This document shows positions 16,937 to 25,654 of a DNA stretch of 64,000 nucleotides, in pieces. The DNA is from Arthrobacter sp. ISL-5 (GTDB lineage: Bacteria; Actinomycetota; Actinomycetes; Actinomycetales; Micrococcaceae). A program made the position numbers and the translations under genes. Numbering within the stretch: the stretch's first letter is position 1; every line of letters begins with the position of its first letter. The notes beneath the pieces are model-generated. The model did not search any database. It had not been told where the DNA came from and was given only the letters and a program-made list of their open reading frames with translations. Where the stretch lies: positions 106,189 through 170,188 of the forward strand of contig NZ_JAGGPM010000013.1 of assembly GCF_018613835.1 (NCBI RefSeq). The letters are read 5' to 3'.

Positions 16937-17056
16937 TCAGCCCCGCGTGAGGGCCGCCACCACCACCACGACTGTGGCAACCAGGAGGACGGCCAGGACA
17001 ACGTAACCCCACCATTTGGGCCGGTGGCGGTGCGGGTTGATGTCGACGTACGGCAC
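16937..17056 (-). CDS. Single-span membrane microprotein (39 residues)
   Basis: Starts at GTG 17056, two bases after the stop of the preceding microprotein gene (17059), with upstream GGGCGGGCGAAG as a possible ribosome binding site. The product begins VPYVDINPHRHRPKWW, then one transmembrane helix rich in Val/Ala/Leu, ending A-L-T-R-G. The tight coupling and clean helix support a real gene. Function unknown. Confidence 0.6.
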   Translation of the reverse strand: MPYVDINPHRHRPKWWGYVVLAVLLVATVVVVVAALTRG

Positions 17057-17058
17057 GT

Positions 17059-17205
17059 TTACTTCGCCCGCCCCGAAGCAACGACGGCCGGGGCGGGTGC
17101 CACCGCGCGGCGCTTGAACCGGAGCACCCAGTAGAGCCCGGCGAAGGGAATCAGCAGGCTGCCCAGCAGGCCTGACAGCGCGAGGACAAAATCGGTGAGA
17201 GCCAC
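17059..17205 (-). CDS. Single-span membrane microprotein (48 residues)
   Basis: Starts at GTG 17205 with a clear ribosome binding site (CGGAGGTTCTTCC). The sequence MALTDFVLALSGLLGSLLIP continues through one hydrophobic helix into a basic R-F-K-R-R and an Ala/Pro-rich tail. Its stop nearly abuts the next microprotein gene, so the two form a mini-operon transcribed toward the MinD-like gene. No family is recognised. Confidence 0.6.
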   Translation of the reverse strand: MALTDFVLALSGLLGSLLIPFAGLYWVLRFKRRAVAPAPAVVASGRAK

Positions 17206-17388
17206 GGAAGAACCTCCGGAACGCGGTAACACTCTCGACGCGCGCTAAGGCACTCTTGCCCTGGCCGCGACGACAGTAACTGGTAGTGGGATCCCCCAAG
17301 TCAGATCTACAGAGACCCTATCCAGCCGTCACGTGTTCGACAAATTCTGTCAAACCTTCAACCATTCCCACCGGAGGCTTGCACCGCC

Positions 17389-17532
17389 CTATCCCCGGAG
17401 CGCCATCACCACCACAACGGCCGTGGCCACGGCCAGCGCACCCAGTCCCACGTAAGCCAAGACTCGAAGCGCCCGTTGGCGGGACTCCCGCCGTGATTCC
17501 CTGTTAATCTTCCCGTTTGAATAGTTCCCCAT
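17389..17532 (-). CDS. Single-span membrane microprotein (47 residues)
   Basis: From ATG 17532: MGNYSNGKINRESRRESRQR, a basic cytoplasmic tail, then one transmembrane helix (about 23-44) ending A-L-R-G. This end resembles that of the 39-residue protein (A-L-T-R-G), so the two may be related. No strong ribosome binding site is visible. Function unknown. Confidence 0.5.
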   Translation of the reverse strand: MGNYSNGKINRESRRESRQRALRVLAYVGLGALAVATAVVVVMALRG

Positions 17533-17581
17533 GGCGGTGATGGTACATGCGCAGTGTTACAGGAAAATCAAGTCAAGCGAT

Positions 17582-17767
17582 TTATGACGCCGGCCGCACG
17601 CCGTTAGCGCGGCCCGTCCCCCGCTGACGGTCCGCCGTCGTGTTGGTTCGCCGGTATGTGCACGGCATGTCCTGCCGGTCGAGCCAGGACCGCTCAGGGT
17701 AGGGATCGTCGGCGACGATGTGCTGCTCGATAAACCGTCGGATGGCTGCGCTGATACCCGTCTTCAT
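17582..17767 (-). CDS. Hypothetical 61-residue protein
   Basis: A short frame beginning MKTGISAAIRRFIEQHIVAD, followed by an Asp/Arg/Pro-rich region with one cysteine. The N-terminal amphipathic helix and codon pattern are compatible with a gene, but the ribosome binding site is weak and no domain is seen. It lies between the microprotein genes and the MBL hydrolase. Confidence 0.4.
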   Translation of the reverse strand: MKTGISAAIRRFIEQHIVADDPYPERSWLDRQDMPCTYRRTNTTADRQRGTGRANGVRPAS

Positions 17768-17854
17768 GACCCAAACCTAGGGTGGGCCGCCTGCAGCCCC
17801 AAGAGTAGTCACTACCTGTTTTTTCGTCCTTCCAAATGCACGGACTACTTGGAT

Positions 17855-18670
17855 CTAATGCTGCGGACGCGTCTCCTGCAGGCGCTTGATGAACCAGCGC
17901 GACTGTTCCGGCCCGTAGGGCAGCACCGGGATCGCCTTGGTGGCATCGGTAGGGGTGTCACGGATGGACTGCCGGGCCTGGCGCACCGCGGTGGTCATGG
18001 TGTCCGCCATCGTCTTCACGAACCGGTCGCTGCACGGCTCGCCGTGCCCGGGCACCAGGAACTCGTAGCGGTGGCGGAGCGCGGACAGGTGCCGGAGCGC
18101 ATCGGCCCATTCTTCCGGATACGAGTCCTCGAAGGACGGGTGGGAACCCTGCTCCACGAGGTCGCCGGCGTACAGGGTGGTGGAGGTGCCCACCAGCAGG
18201 TCGCCGTCGGTGTGTCCGCGGCCGAGGTAGAACAGGGTGACGGTCTGTGCGCCGAGATCCACCAGGACGGGCTGGTCCCGGACGATGGCATTGGGCACCA
18301 CGAGTTCCACGTTGTCGCCTTCGCCGGCGGCCATCTCCGGCTCCAGATCTGCCACGGCGGCACGCTGCGCGTCGCCGTTTTCGCCGATTTCCTCAGCGCA
18401 GTTCTCGTGCGCCCAGAACTCGGTGGCACCGGCTTCAGCGAACACCGCGTTGCCGAAGAAGTGGTCGTAGTGCGCATGGGTGTTGACGACCACCAGAGGT
18501 AGAGGCGTTATTTCGCGCACGGCGTCCAGGATTTCCCGTCCCTGCCGCGGGCCGCACCCGGTGTCGACCACCATGGCCCGTTCGGTTCCTACGATCAGGC
18601 CTGTGTTGAGCTTCGAACCTTCGGTCACCAGCACATAGTTGTCCGCGCCGACTTCGAGCCATCGTGACAT
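17855..18670 (-). CDS. Metallo-beta-lactamase-fold hydrolase
   Basis: A 271-residue MBL protein with the zinc motif H-A-H-Y-D-H at residues 65-70, then GRGHTDGD (third metal site) and VPGHGEP near the C-terminal third. These are the canonical metal ligands of hydrolases such as glyoxalase II, lactonases and arylsulfatase-like enzymes. The specific substrate cannot be told from sequence. It is monocistronic by spacing. Confidence 0.85.
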   Translation of the reverse strand: MSRWLEVGADNYVLVTEGSKLNTGLIVGTERAMVVDTGCGPRQGREILDAVREITPLPLVVVNTHAHYDHFFGNAVFAEAGATEFWAHENCAEEIGENGDAQRAAVADLEPEMAAGEGDNVELVVPNAIVRDQPVLVDLGAQTVTLFYLGRGHTDGDLLVGTSTTLYAGDLVEQGSHPSFEDSYPEEWADALRHLSALRHRYEFLVPGHGEPCSDRFVKTMADTMTTAVRQARQSIRDTPTDATKAIPVLPYGPEQSRWFIKRLQETRPQH

Positions 18671-18984
18671 TTCTTCTCCGTAATTCCGGGGAACACTTGC
18701 GTTGTTCAGGCCTCGATTCTACCCATCAAGCTGGGGATTATCAGGGAACTGTCCACCGCTGCGGGTATCCGCAGTCTCCTTCGCCAGCACCCGACCTATG
18801 CCTCGATTCCCCCTAGGACGCGCCGCGGGACGTGACTGTAGCATTCCTCGGTACCGAATGCCTGGCGGGCGAAGGGAGCGCATTGCCCCTCCTCTCTGCA
18901 GGACCTTGGCGCAGTGCCTATTGACTCATGCTCTTTGCGTCAAAGTAACCCAGCCGAAATGTCCGGTTGGGTATGATCGGGGTC
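18671..18984. other. 314-bp spacer upstream of MBL hydrolase and microprotein genes
   Basis: A divergent intergenic region. No gene, repeat or convincing hairpin was seen; promoters for both flanking genes are expected here. Confidence 0.5.
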
Positions 18985-19119
18985 ATGGGGACCAAACAAC
19001 AGCGGCACTTCTGCGAGAAGTGCAACACGACAACCAACCACGTCACTTCTTATAATCACGAGGGCAGCGGGTTGGTGGCTAGGGTCAATTGCTCGGAGCA
19101 CTCGGATCTGACAGATTAG
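18985..19119 (+). CDS. 44-residue zinc-knuckle-like microprotein
   Basis: An ORF from ATG 18985 (an in-frame ATG at 18973 is also possible), beginning MGTKQQRHFCEKCNTTTNHV. It carries C-x-x-C and later N-C-S-E-H, a C2-CH arrangement of the kind found in short zinc-binding proteins. GGGG precedes the start by 3-7 bases. Small size, metal-ligand pairing and isolation suggest a real but unclassified gene. Confidence 0.5.
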   Translation: MGTKQQRHFCEKCNTTTNHVTSYNHEGSGLVARVNCSEHSDLTD

Positions 19120-19159
19120 TAAGTCAGGAACAGCGCACCGTAGATCATGACGGGCAGGT

Positions 19160-19186
19160 GGCCCGGCCGCCGACCCAGGCCGGGCC
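19160..19186 (-). terminator. Hairpin after the branched-chain dehydrogenase operon
   Basis: A 9-bp GC stem (GGCCCGGCC / GGCCGGGCC) with a 9-nt loop, 20 bp past the E2 stop codon. There is no T-tract, so termination efficiency is uncertain. Confidence 0.45.
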
Positions 19187-19205
19187 GCCCAACGCAATTG
19201 GTGCG

Positions 19206-20702
19206 CTACATGTCGGCCAGGACTGAGCCTGGATTCTCGATTGCGTCAGCAACGTAGCGAAGGAAGCCGCCAGCGGTTGCCCCATCGCAGACGCGGTGGT
19301 CGAACGTCAGAGTCAGCTCGGTGACCTTGCGGACTGCGAGTTCGCCGTTCACTACCCAGGGCCTGTCGATAATCCGGCCCACGCCCAGGATCGCCACCTC
19401 GGGATAGTTGATGATCGCTGCAGATCCATCCACGCCGAACACGCCGTAATTGTTCAGCGTGAACGTGCCGCTTCCAAGCTCTGCGGGGGTCGCCTTGCCG
19501 TCACGGGCGACGGCTGTCAACCGACGGATCTCGGCGTCCAGTGCGCGGGCACTGAGCTTGTCGGCGTTACGGACGGACGGGACAACTAGGCCGCGGTCCG
19601 TCTGCGCGGCGAACCCAAGGTTGACGCCGTCAAAAGCGACGATCTCCTGCTGCTCGCCTCCCGCGGTGTCCTCGGTGGTGATGATCCGGGTGTTCAACTC
19701 TGGGTACTTTTTTAACCCAGCCGTGACAAAACGCGCGATGAAGGCCAACAGGCCTGGTGTGTTGTGGGGGTCGGCCTTCTTGAGTCCAGCGCGGAGCTCC
19801 ACCAGGGCCGTCGCGTCAACGTCCACCCACACCGTTGCTTCCGGAATTTCGGCGCGGCTTCGCGTCATGTTGGTGGCGACCGTCTTGCGGATGCCGCGGA
19901 CCGGGGTGCGGCTGGCAATGCCGAGGCCGGTGCGGGGGTCGATGGGGCGAGCGCGGGTTTCGACAGGCTCAGCCAGAGAACGCGGTAGGGTTTCGACGCG
20001 CTCAACCTGCGAACGCGGCCGGGTTTCGACAGGCTCAACAACCGGTTTGATTGCGGCCTCGACGTCGCGGCGCATTATCAGCCCACTGTCCCCTGAGCCC
20101 TGAAGGTGCCCGAGGTCGACGCCGTGCTCCTTGGCCATGCGGCGCACGAGCGGCGAGATGACGGCACCTAGCTTGCCGGGTACGCGAGTGCGCAGGAGAA
20201 GGCGGTCATCGGCGGAGGTGGTGAGCTTGGTTTCGGCGCCCTTGGTTTCGACAGGTTCAACCAGCGGGATGCGGGTTTCGACAGGCTCAACCAGCGACGA
20301 AACGCGCCGGGGGCGGGTCCGGCGAACTGTTGCCGCCCCTCCTGGGGTTCCGTAGCCAATGAGCACATTGCCTGACCCGGCTTTTACTTCTTCGCGGTAG
20401 GTTTCGGCGGGCTCGATTTCGACAAGCTCAGCCAACGGTTCCTTTTCAACCAGCGATTCCGGCGCGGTCACCGTGATTAGGGGCTTGCCGACGTCCAGGG
20501 TCTGGCCTGGCTCACCATGCAGCTCGGCGACGGTGCCGGCGTAAGGGGACGGGACTTCCACCATCGACTTGGCGGTTTCCACTTCGGCGATGGGCTGGTC
20601 CACGCGGATTTCGTCGCCCACGGCCACCAGCCAGTTGACGAGTTCCGCTTCGGTGAGGCCTTCGCCCAGGTCCGGCAGCAGGAACACTTTCGTTTCGCTC
20701 AT
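19206..20702 (-). CDS. bkdC: 2-oxoacid dehydrogenase E2 (dihydrolipoyl acyltransferase) with repeat-encoded linkers
   Basis: A 498-residue E2. The N-terminal lipoyl domain has the lipoylated lysine in VETAKSMVEV (Lys45). The peripheral subunit-binding domain is at about 181-215 (VRRMAKEHGVDL), and the acyltransferase domain ends with D-H-R-V-C-D-G (468-474). The linkers carry several LVEPVETR-type peptides (about 138-153 and 220-250, and a degenerate one at 86-106) encoded by a dispersed DNA repeat. E2 transfers the acyl group from E1 to CoA. The divergent Lrp regulator and E1 sequences favour a branched-chain substrate over pyruvate. No E3 gene is in the window. Confidence 0.88.
   Translation of the reverse strand: MSETKVFLLPDLGEGLTEAELVNWLVAVGDEIRVDQPIAEVETAKSMVEVPSPYAGTVAELHGEPGQTLDVGKPLITVTAPESLVEKEPLAELVEIEPAETYREEVKAGSGNVLIGYGTPGGAATVRRTRPRRVSSLVEPVETRIPLVEPVETKGAETKLTTSADDRLLLRTRVPGKLGAVISPLVRRMAKEHGVDLGHLQGSGDSGLIMRRDVEAAIKPVVEPVETRPRSQVERVETLPRSLAEPVETRARPIDPRTGLGIASRTPVRGIRKTVATNMTRSRAEIPEATVWVDVDATALVELRAGLKKADPHNTPGLLAFIARFVTAGLKKYPELNTRIITTEDTAGGEQQEIVAFDGVNLGFAAQTDRGLVVPSVRNADKLSARALDAEIRRLTAVARDGKATPAELGSGTFTLNNYGVFGVDGSAAIINYPEVAILGVGRIIDRPWVVNGELAVRKVTELTLTFDHRVCDGATAGGFLRYVADAIENPGSVLADM
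19956..20436. repeat. Cluster of REP-like repeats inside the E2 gene
   Basis: Copies of the consensus GGTTTCGACAGGCTCAACC lie at 19956-19975, 19989-20007 (degenerate), 20022-20042, 20244-20265, 20274-20296 and 20415-20436, with a further decayed one near 20401. Each unit has GGTT and AACC ends around an imperfect palindrome. They fall only in linker codons and keep the frame. Confidence 0.85.
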
Positions 20703-20706
20703 CTGA

Positions 20707-21810
20707 TCAGTCTTCCCACTGGAGGTCGTCTACGGCGTCGAGGATGCGGTCCACGCCGGGCAGGTAATAGTGCTCGAGTTTCGGTGCCGGGTACGGCACA
20801 TCGAATCCCGTGACGCGGCGGATCGGTGCGGCCAGGTGGTGGAAGCAGCGTTCCTGGACCCGGGCCACGATTTCGGAGGATACGGACGCGAACCCGTGCG
20901 CCTCGGCAATCACGACGGCGCGGCCGGTCTTTCGGACAGACGCGCACACGGTTTCGTCATCGAACGGCACGATCGAGCGGACGTCGATGACCTCCAGGGA
21001 GCGCCCTTCCTCGGCGGCAGCGGCAGCCGCAGCGAGCGCCGTCGGGACGGACGGCCCGTAGGCGATCAGCGTGGCGTCGGTGCCAGGGCGGGCGACGGCG
21101 GCGCGGCCTTCGGTGGAAGTCCCGGCCGCAGTGTTCGCGGCGTGTTGGTCCCGGAGTGCTTCCAGGTCCACCATGTCTTTGGACCAGTAGAGCTTCTTGG
21201 GCTCCATGAACATGACGGGGTCGTCGGAGTCGATGGCTTCGCGGAGCATGCGGTACGCGTCGGCGACGGTGGCCGGGGCGTAGACCTTCAGCCCCGCGGT
21301 GTGGGCGTAGTAGGACTCGGAGGAGTCGCAGTGGTGTTCCACTCCCCCGATGCCGCCGGCGTACGGAACGCGGATAACCATGGGCAGCTTCAGGGCGCCC
21401 TTGGTGCGGTTGTGCATCTTGGCCACGTGGCTGACGATCTGCTGGAAGGCCGGGTAGGCGAAGGCGTCGAACTGCATCTCAACAACGGGGCGCATGCCGT
21501 TCATGGCCATGCCGACGGCCATCCCGACGATGCCGGACTCGGCTAGCGGGGTGTCGAAGCAGCGCTGCTCGCCGAAGGTCTTGGTCAGTCCGTCGGTGAT
21601 GCGGAAGACGCCGCCCAGCATGCCGACGTCCTCGCCGAATACCAGGACGGACTTGTCGGCGTGCATCGCGTCGGCCATGGCGGTGTTCAGAGCCTTGGCC
21701 ATGGTGACGGGCTGCGGTCCAGTTGCTTCCGCGGTGGCCGCGGCCGAGGCGGCTGCCCGGGCCGTGGCGGAACTGACGTTTCCGTTGACTGCGGACGTGG
21801 CGGTGCTCAT
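20707..21810 (-). CDS. bkdB: 2-oxoacid dehydrogenase E1 beta subunit
   Basis: A 367-residue transketolase-like E1 beta. After an Ala-rich N-terminus come VLVFGEDVGMLGGVF, TPLAESGIVGMAVGMAMNG and the C-terminal swivel domain (SLEVIDVRSIVPFDDETV). With E1 alpha it forms the thiamine-diphosphate-dependent decarboxylase that passes the acyl group to E2. It overlaps the upstream E1 alpha gene by 4 bp and ends 4 bp before the E2 start, so the three are one operon. Confidence 0.9.
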   Translation of the reverse strand: MSTATSAVNGNVSSATARAAASAAATAEATGPQPVTMAKALNTAMADAMHADKSVLVFGEDVGMLGGVFRITDGLTKTFGEQRCFDTPLAESGIVGMAVGMAMNGMRPVVEMQFDAFAYPAFQQIVSHVAKMHNRTKGALKLPMVIRVPYAGGIGGVEHHCDSSESYYAHTAGLKVYAPATVADAYRMLREAIDSDDPVMFMEPKKLYWSKDMVDLEALRDQHAANTAAGTSTEGRAAVARPGTDATLIAYGPSVPTALAAAAAAAEEGRSLEVIDVRSIVPFDDETVCASVRKTGRAVVIAEAHGFASVSSEIVARVQERCFHHLAAPIRRVTGFDVPYPAPKLEHYYLPGVDRILDAVDDLQWED

Positions 21811-23069
21811 TTTGCGGACTCCGGGTTGGTTGAAGCGCCGGCGCTGGCGTCGCGGGCGAGTTCGTCGGCCAGCAGGGCGGACTGTTCCTTGAGTTGAGGG
21901 GTCGGCGTCGAGAAGACGTATTTGAAGAGGTCCTGCGGGTCCACCGGGACGTCATCGCTGAGGCCGTTGCGCAGCTGCGTGGCAACCGCTTCCGCCTTTT
22001 CCGCGATCCGGGACTCGCCGTCGTCGTCCAGCAGCCCCTTGTCCGTGAGGTAGGTCCGCATCCGCGTCAGCGGATCCCGCGCCACCCACTGGGCCACTTC
22101 GCTGTCCTGGCGGTAGCGGGTGGCGTCGTCGGCGTTGGTGTGCGCCTGCATGCGGTACGTGTGCGCCTCCACCAGCAACGGGCCGGAGCCTTCGCGGGCG
22201 AGCTTCACGGCGCGGTCCAGCACAGCGAGGAGAGCGACGACGTCGTTGCCGTCCACGCGTTCGCCGGCCATGCCGTAGCCCACGGCCTTGTGGGCGAGCG
22301 ACGGCGCCACGGACTGGTGGGCCAGCGGCACCGAAATGGCGTACTGGTTGTTCTGCACGAAGAAGACGACGGGCAGGTGGAAGACGGCGGCAAAGTTCAG
22401 GGCCTCGTGGAAGTCGCCTTCGCTGGTGGCGCCGTCGCCGCACATGGCCAGGACCACGGTGTCCTCGCCGCGCAGCTTGGCGGCGTGGGCAACTCCGACG
22501 GCGTGGAGCAGCTGGGTGGTGAGCGGCGTGCACTGGATGCCGACCTTGTGCTTGGCGGGGTCATAGCCGCTGTGCCAGTCGCCGCGGAAGAGGGTCATGG
22601 TCTGCACCGGGTCAACCCCGCGGGTCATGACGGCCACGGAGTCCCGGTAGGTGGGGAACAGCCAGTCGCCCTCCGACAGGCAGAGCGCTGCCGCAACCTG
22701 GCAGGCCTCCTGGCCGTGGCTGGAGGGGTAGACGGCCATGCGGCCCTGGCGGACCAGGGCGGAGTTCTGGTCATTGACTCGCCGGCCGACGACCAGCTGC
22801 TCATAGGCAGCGAGCAGTTCCTCGTCGCCGGGCAGCGGGTACTCGTGCCCTGGCTCGGCCCCCTGTTCGGAGTGCGGCTTCAGGTTGCCGTCCTGGTCCA
22901 CCATCTGGATCTGGTGGCGGGCCGGCAGCATGTAGTCCTCCGCTGTGATGCCGAATTTGCGCACCGCTTCGGCAACGGGGCCTTCATTGCGGGGCTCCTC
23001 GATGTGGTCCGGCGACTGCCGGCCCTGCGCCGTCTGACCGGGCGCAGCGTGGTCCGCGGAGATCGTCAT
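21807..23069 (-). CDS. bkdA: 2-oxoacid dehydrogenase E1 alpha subunit
   Basis: A 420-residue E1 alpha. The thiamine diphosphate motif runs from GDGATSEGDFHEA to VQNNQYAIS, and RVDGNDV and EAHTYRMQAHTNADDATRYR follow, as in branched-chain E1 alpha subunits. It is the first gene of the operon, preceded by GAAGGACGGACCA before the ATG. Substrates are probably the 2-oxoacids of Val, Leu and Ile, giving branched acyl-CoA for catabolism or fatty acid priming. Confidence 0.9.
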   Translation of the reverse strand: MTISADHAAPGQTAQGRQSPDHIEEPRNEGPVAEAVRKFGITAEDYMLPARHQIQMVDQDGNLKPHSEQGAEPGHEYPLPGDEELLAAYEQLVVGRRVNDQNSALVRQGRMAVYPSSHGQEACQVAAALCLSEGDWLFPTYRDSVAVMTRGVDPVQTMTLFRGDWHSGYDPAKHKVGIQCTPLTTQLLHAVGVAHAAKLRGEDTVVLAMCGDGATSEGDFHEALNFAAVFHLPVVFFVQNNQYAISVPLAHQSVAPSLAHKAVGYGMAGERVDGNDVVALLAVLDRAVKLAREGSGPLLVEAHTYRMQAHTNADDATRYRQDSEVAQWVARDPLTRMRTYLTDKGLLDDDGESRIAEKAEAVATQLRNGLSDDVPVDPQDLFKYVFSTPTPQLKEQSALLADELARDASAGASTNPESAK

Positions 23070-23097
23070 TGGTCCGTCCTTCTGTAGCCACTATTCA

Positions 23098-23182
23098 CTT
23101 TCAGTATGGTCCCGGACGATGTTTCGTATCCAGCCCCGATGGGAATCGTGGAGAAGTACGGCAGATTCCCCTATTCTGAAAG
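23098..23182. promoter_or_regulatory. Candidate Lrp-type operator pair between bkd and its regulator
   Basis: CTTTCAG (23098-23104) and CTGAAAG (23176-23182) are perfect inverted repeats 71 bp apart in the 159-bp divergent spacer, and each has a CTATTC nearby. Lrp proteins bind paired sites and wrap DNA, so this spacing is plausible. It is a prediction by symmetry only. Confidence 0.35.
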
Positions 23183-23228
23183 ACAAATCGTAACTGTGAG
23201 CTGGATTACCGACAGGGGTTGTAGACAA

Positions 23229-23693
23229 ATGGCTGGAGCGGAGCCTGAGCAGGTGGCGGTGCCGCTGGACGACGTGGACCGCAACATCATCGCCGAGCTG
23301 ACACGGGACGGGCGGATGTCCGTGACGCAGGTGGCGGAGAACGTCCACATCTCGCGGGCCCATGCCTACACGCGGATTGCCCGGCTGACGGGCGAGGGCG
23401 TGCTGACAAAGTTCACGGCACTCGTGGACCCTATTAAGGCGGGGCTGAAGTCATCCGCCTATGTGACGCTCAAGGTGCGGCAGCATTCCTGGCGCGAGCT
23501 GCGGGAGCTGCTCCGGGCGATCCCGGAGGTGCACCATATCGCCCTCGTGGGCGGAGACTTCGACGTCATCCTGCTGGTACGCGCAGTGGACAACGTGGAC
23601 CTGCGGCGGGTGATTTTTGACCAGCTGCAGTCCATGCCCGGTGTGCTGGATACGCAGACGTTCCTGGTGTTTGAGGACGTTGATACGCGGTAA
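23229..23693 (+). CDS. Lrp/AsnC-family regulator (probable bkd regulator)
   Basis: A 154-residue regulator from ATG 23229. The N-terminal helix-turn-helix is LDDVDRNIIAELTRDGRMSV then VAENVHISRAHAYTRIARL, followed by a RAM ligand-binding domain (YVTLKVRQ, HHIALVGGDFDVILLV). The family senses amino acids or derived 2-oxoacids. It is divergent from the E1-E2 operon, as in known bkdR arrangements, so control of that operon is a reasonable inference. In-frame sequence upstream to 23106 lies in the promoter and is not used. Confidence 0.88.
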   Translation: MAGAEPEQVAVPLDDVDRNIIAELTRDGRMSVTQVAENVHISRAHAYTRIARLTGEGVLTKFTALVDPIKAGLKSSAYVTLKVRQHSWRELRELLRAIPEVHHIALVGGDFDVILLVRAVDNVDLRRVIFDQLQSMPGVLDTQTFLVFEDVDTR

Positions 23694-24067
23694 CGCGGAT
23701 GACGCGGCACCCAGTCCCGCAGGACGCGTGCATACGGCGGCCCCGAGTGGCACAGTTCCAAGCGGCTCGTCTAATGACCACCTTGGCAGCTCGGCTCTGA
23801 AAGTGTCAGGAATACCGACTTACTCACACCTCGTTTGTCGCGGCCAGGACGTCAAGAAGGACCGCTAAGAACAAACCATTCCGTGCGGCATCAACCAGTG
23901 TGGATAGCCAGACACTTCAAACGGAAACCTGTGGAACATGTAAAGCGAGCCGGAGCGCGACTAGCGTGAGGTTGGGAACTTCCCGACAGTCCCGGATAGA
24001 ATCTAAGTCAATGGATCGAGGCTGCCCAGCCAAACGGCAGAATACAGCTTCAACGGGGGGAAACAGT
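23694..24067. other. 374-bp spacer before the polysaccharide locus
   Basis: No gene or clear repeat is visible. Base composition begins to shift toward lower GC here, marking the left edge of the polysaccharide region. Confidence 0.5.
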
Positions 24068-25159
24068 ATGACGGCTCTGAGTACCGTCCCAGTTCACAGC
24101 AGAAGAATTCAAGGACTGGACACGATTCGTGGATTCGCGATTTTGCTGGTGCTCCTACGACATGCCTGGCCGGAGACTTTTGGCCTAGCTGGGATTGTCG
24201 GCGTTGTTGTTTTTTTCGCTCTCAGCGGTTACCTGATTACAGGGCTTTTGGAGCGAGACATCCGGGATTTCGACAAAGTCCGTTATCAACGATTCTATGT
24301 CCACAGGTTGCTTCGCCTCATGCCCGCCCTAACGTTCATGCTCGTGGGTTTCGCAGTGATAGAAGGTCTCTGGAACCTCTTGGGTGATCGTCATCTCATC
24401 GGACAATCCATTATTGTCGGGCTGACATACACGATGAATGTTCCGGGCATCGATCACGGCAGCGGCGCCCTGAGCCACCTCTGGACGCTGGCTACGGAAG
24501 AGCAGTTCTACCTGCTCTGGCCGATAGCTCTTGCACTTGGAATTAGACGGGCTAAAGCAGATCTGATGACTTGCATTAGTATCCTAGCGGCACTCGGGAT
24601 CTGTGCAGCCTCCATTGTCGTTGTATCTCCCGAGACCTACAAGATATACAGCCTGCCTACGTCGTGGGTTGCCGCCATGTTGATTGGCGCCCTAGCCAGG
24701 CTCAGGGAAGTTCAAGTTGGCGCGTTCTTGACTGGAAAGACTTCCAGGACGTTTGCAATCGTTGCCGTCGCGATCCTATCTGTGTTGAGTTTCGCTCCGG
24801 AAGCCAAAGATTGGCCCGGCACTTACCTGGCGCTCGGGCCGCTAATCGCACTGTGCTCCGTGGCGATAATCTTCGAATGTAAGTCGTGGGTTCGCCTCCC
24901 GAGCGCCTTCTTAAAACCGCTCCATTGGTTGGGTACCGTGTCCTACGCCGCTTATCTCTGGAACTACCCCATTGCCAACTGGTTTGGCGAAAGACCTCTA
25001 AGCTTCTTCCAAGGCAGTGCATCCATCGTCGCCACATTGCTCGCTGCAACGATCAGTTGGTATGTAATTGAGAGGCCGGCCTCCCTACTCAGACGTCGCT
25101 TTGACAGCAGAAAAGCATTCAAAAAACCCGCCGAGTCCCACCGCGTCATAACCAATTGA
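24068..25159 (+). CDS. Acyltransferase 3 family membrane protein
   Basis: A 363-residue integral membrane acyltransferase (OafA/NodX type). The first helix carries GLDTIRGFAILLVLLRHAWP, with the arginine and histidine conserved in the family, and about ten transmembrane segments follow (for example LSHLWTLATEEQFYLLWPIA). These enzymes O-acylate sugars of surface polysaccharides. The start at 24068 has a strong ribosome binding site (GGGGGAAAC). It lies at the edge of the polysaccharide locus and faces its glycosyltransferases, so modification of that polymer is likely. Confidence 0.88.
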   Translation: MTALSTVPVHSRRIQGLDTIRGFAILLVLLRHAWPETFGLAGIVGVVVFFALSGYLITGLLERDIRDFDKVRYQRFYVHRLLRLMPALTFMLVGFAVIEGLWNLLGDRHLIGQSIIVGLTYTMNVPGIDHGSGALSHLWTLATEEQFYLLWPIALALGIRRAKADLMTCISILAALGICAASIVVVSPETYKIYSLPTSWVAAMLIGALARLREVQVGAFLTGKTSRTFAIVAVAILSVLSFAPEAKDWPGTYLALGPLIALCSVAIIFECKSWVRLPSAFLKPLHWLGTVSYAAYLWNYPIANWFGERPLSFFQGSASIVATLLAATISWYVIERPASLLRRRFDSRKAFKKPAESHRVITN

Positions 25160-25654
25160 AACTGTCCTAGGCTGGGCACGCCTGACGCTGGCGGACGGCC
25201 GAGGAAGTGGAACGCAGCCGGCATAAAGTCAGGTCACAGACGGAATGACTTCTAGCCCAAGACCGTCTGGACTTTGTCCAGCGCATGGCCGATCAATTCG
25301 ACGGAAAATCGGGACGTGCCTTCCGCCGCCAGCAACGCTCCGGCGCGTGGACGTCACCAGTCATGGGCTCAAACTTCGAACCGGATGAAGGCCGCAGCGC
25401 GTTGGCCTACATATTTTGGTCCAAGCCAGCGATTGGACCGGCAACCGTCTCTACGGTACGGAGTTTACAACTTTGGCTCAAGGCTTGGAGTCATGAGGGA
25501 TCGACGGCACTTAGTCAGCAAGCCGATCAATTTGATGTCTGCCGATTTGCTGTTCATTAGTGCGAATAAGGCGCTGGCAAATAAATGATGAACGAAGGGC
25601 GACTGACCATATCAGTGCCTCGATCACGCGCTTTGGCCCGACCGAGTCCGCCTC
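25160..25654. other. 495-bp convergent spacer
   Basis: Lies between the convergent ends of the acyltransferase and a glycosyltransferase. Two overlapping plus-strand frames of about 90-100 codons exist, but neither resembles a known protein or has a ribosome binding site. It may be degraded coding DNA; nothing is assignable. Confidence 0.45.

Noticed and set aside
21894..23087. 397-codon plus-strand ORF across the E1 alpha gene
   Set aside because: Antisense shadow; composition typical of reversed high-GC coding DNA, no domain or ribosome binding site.
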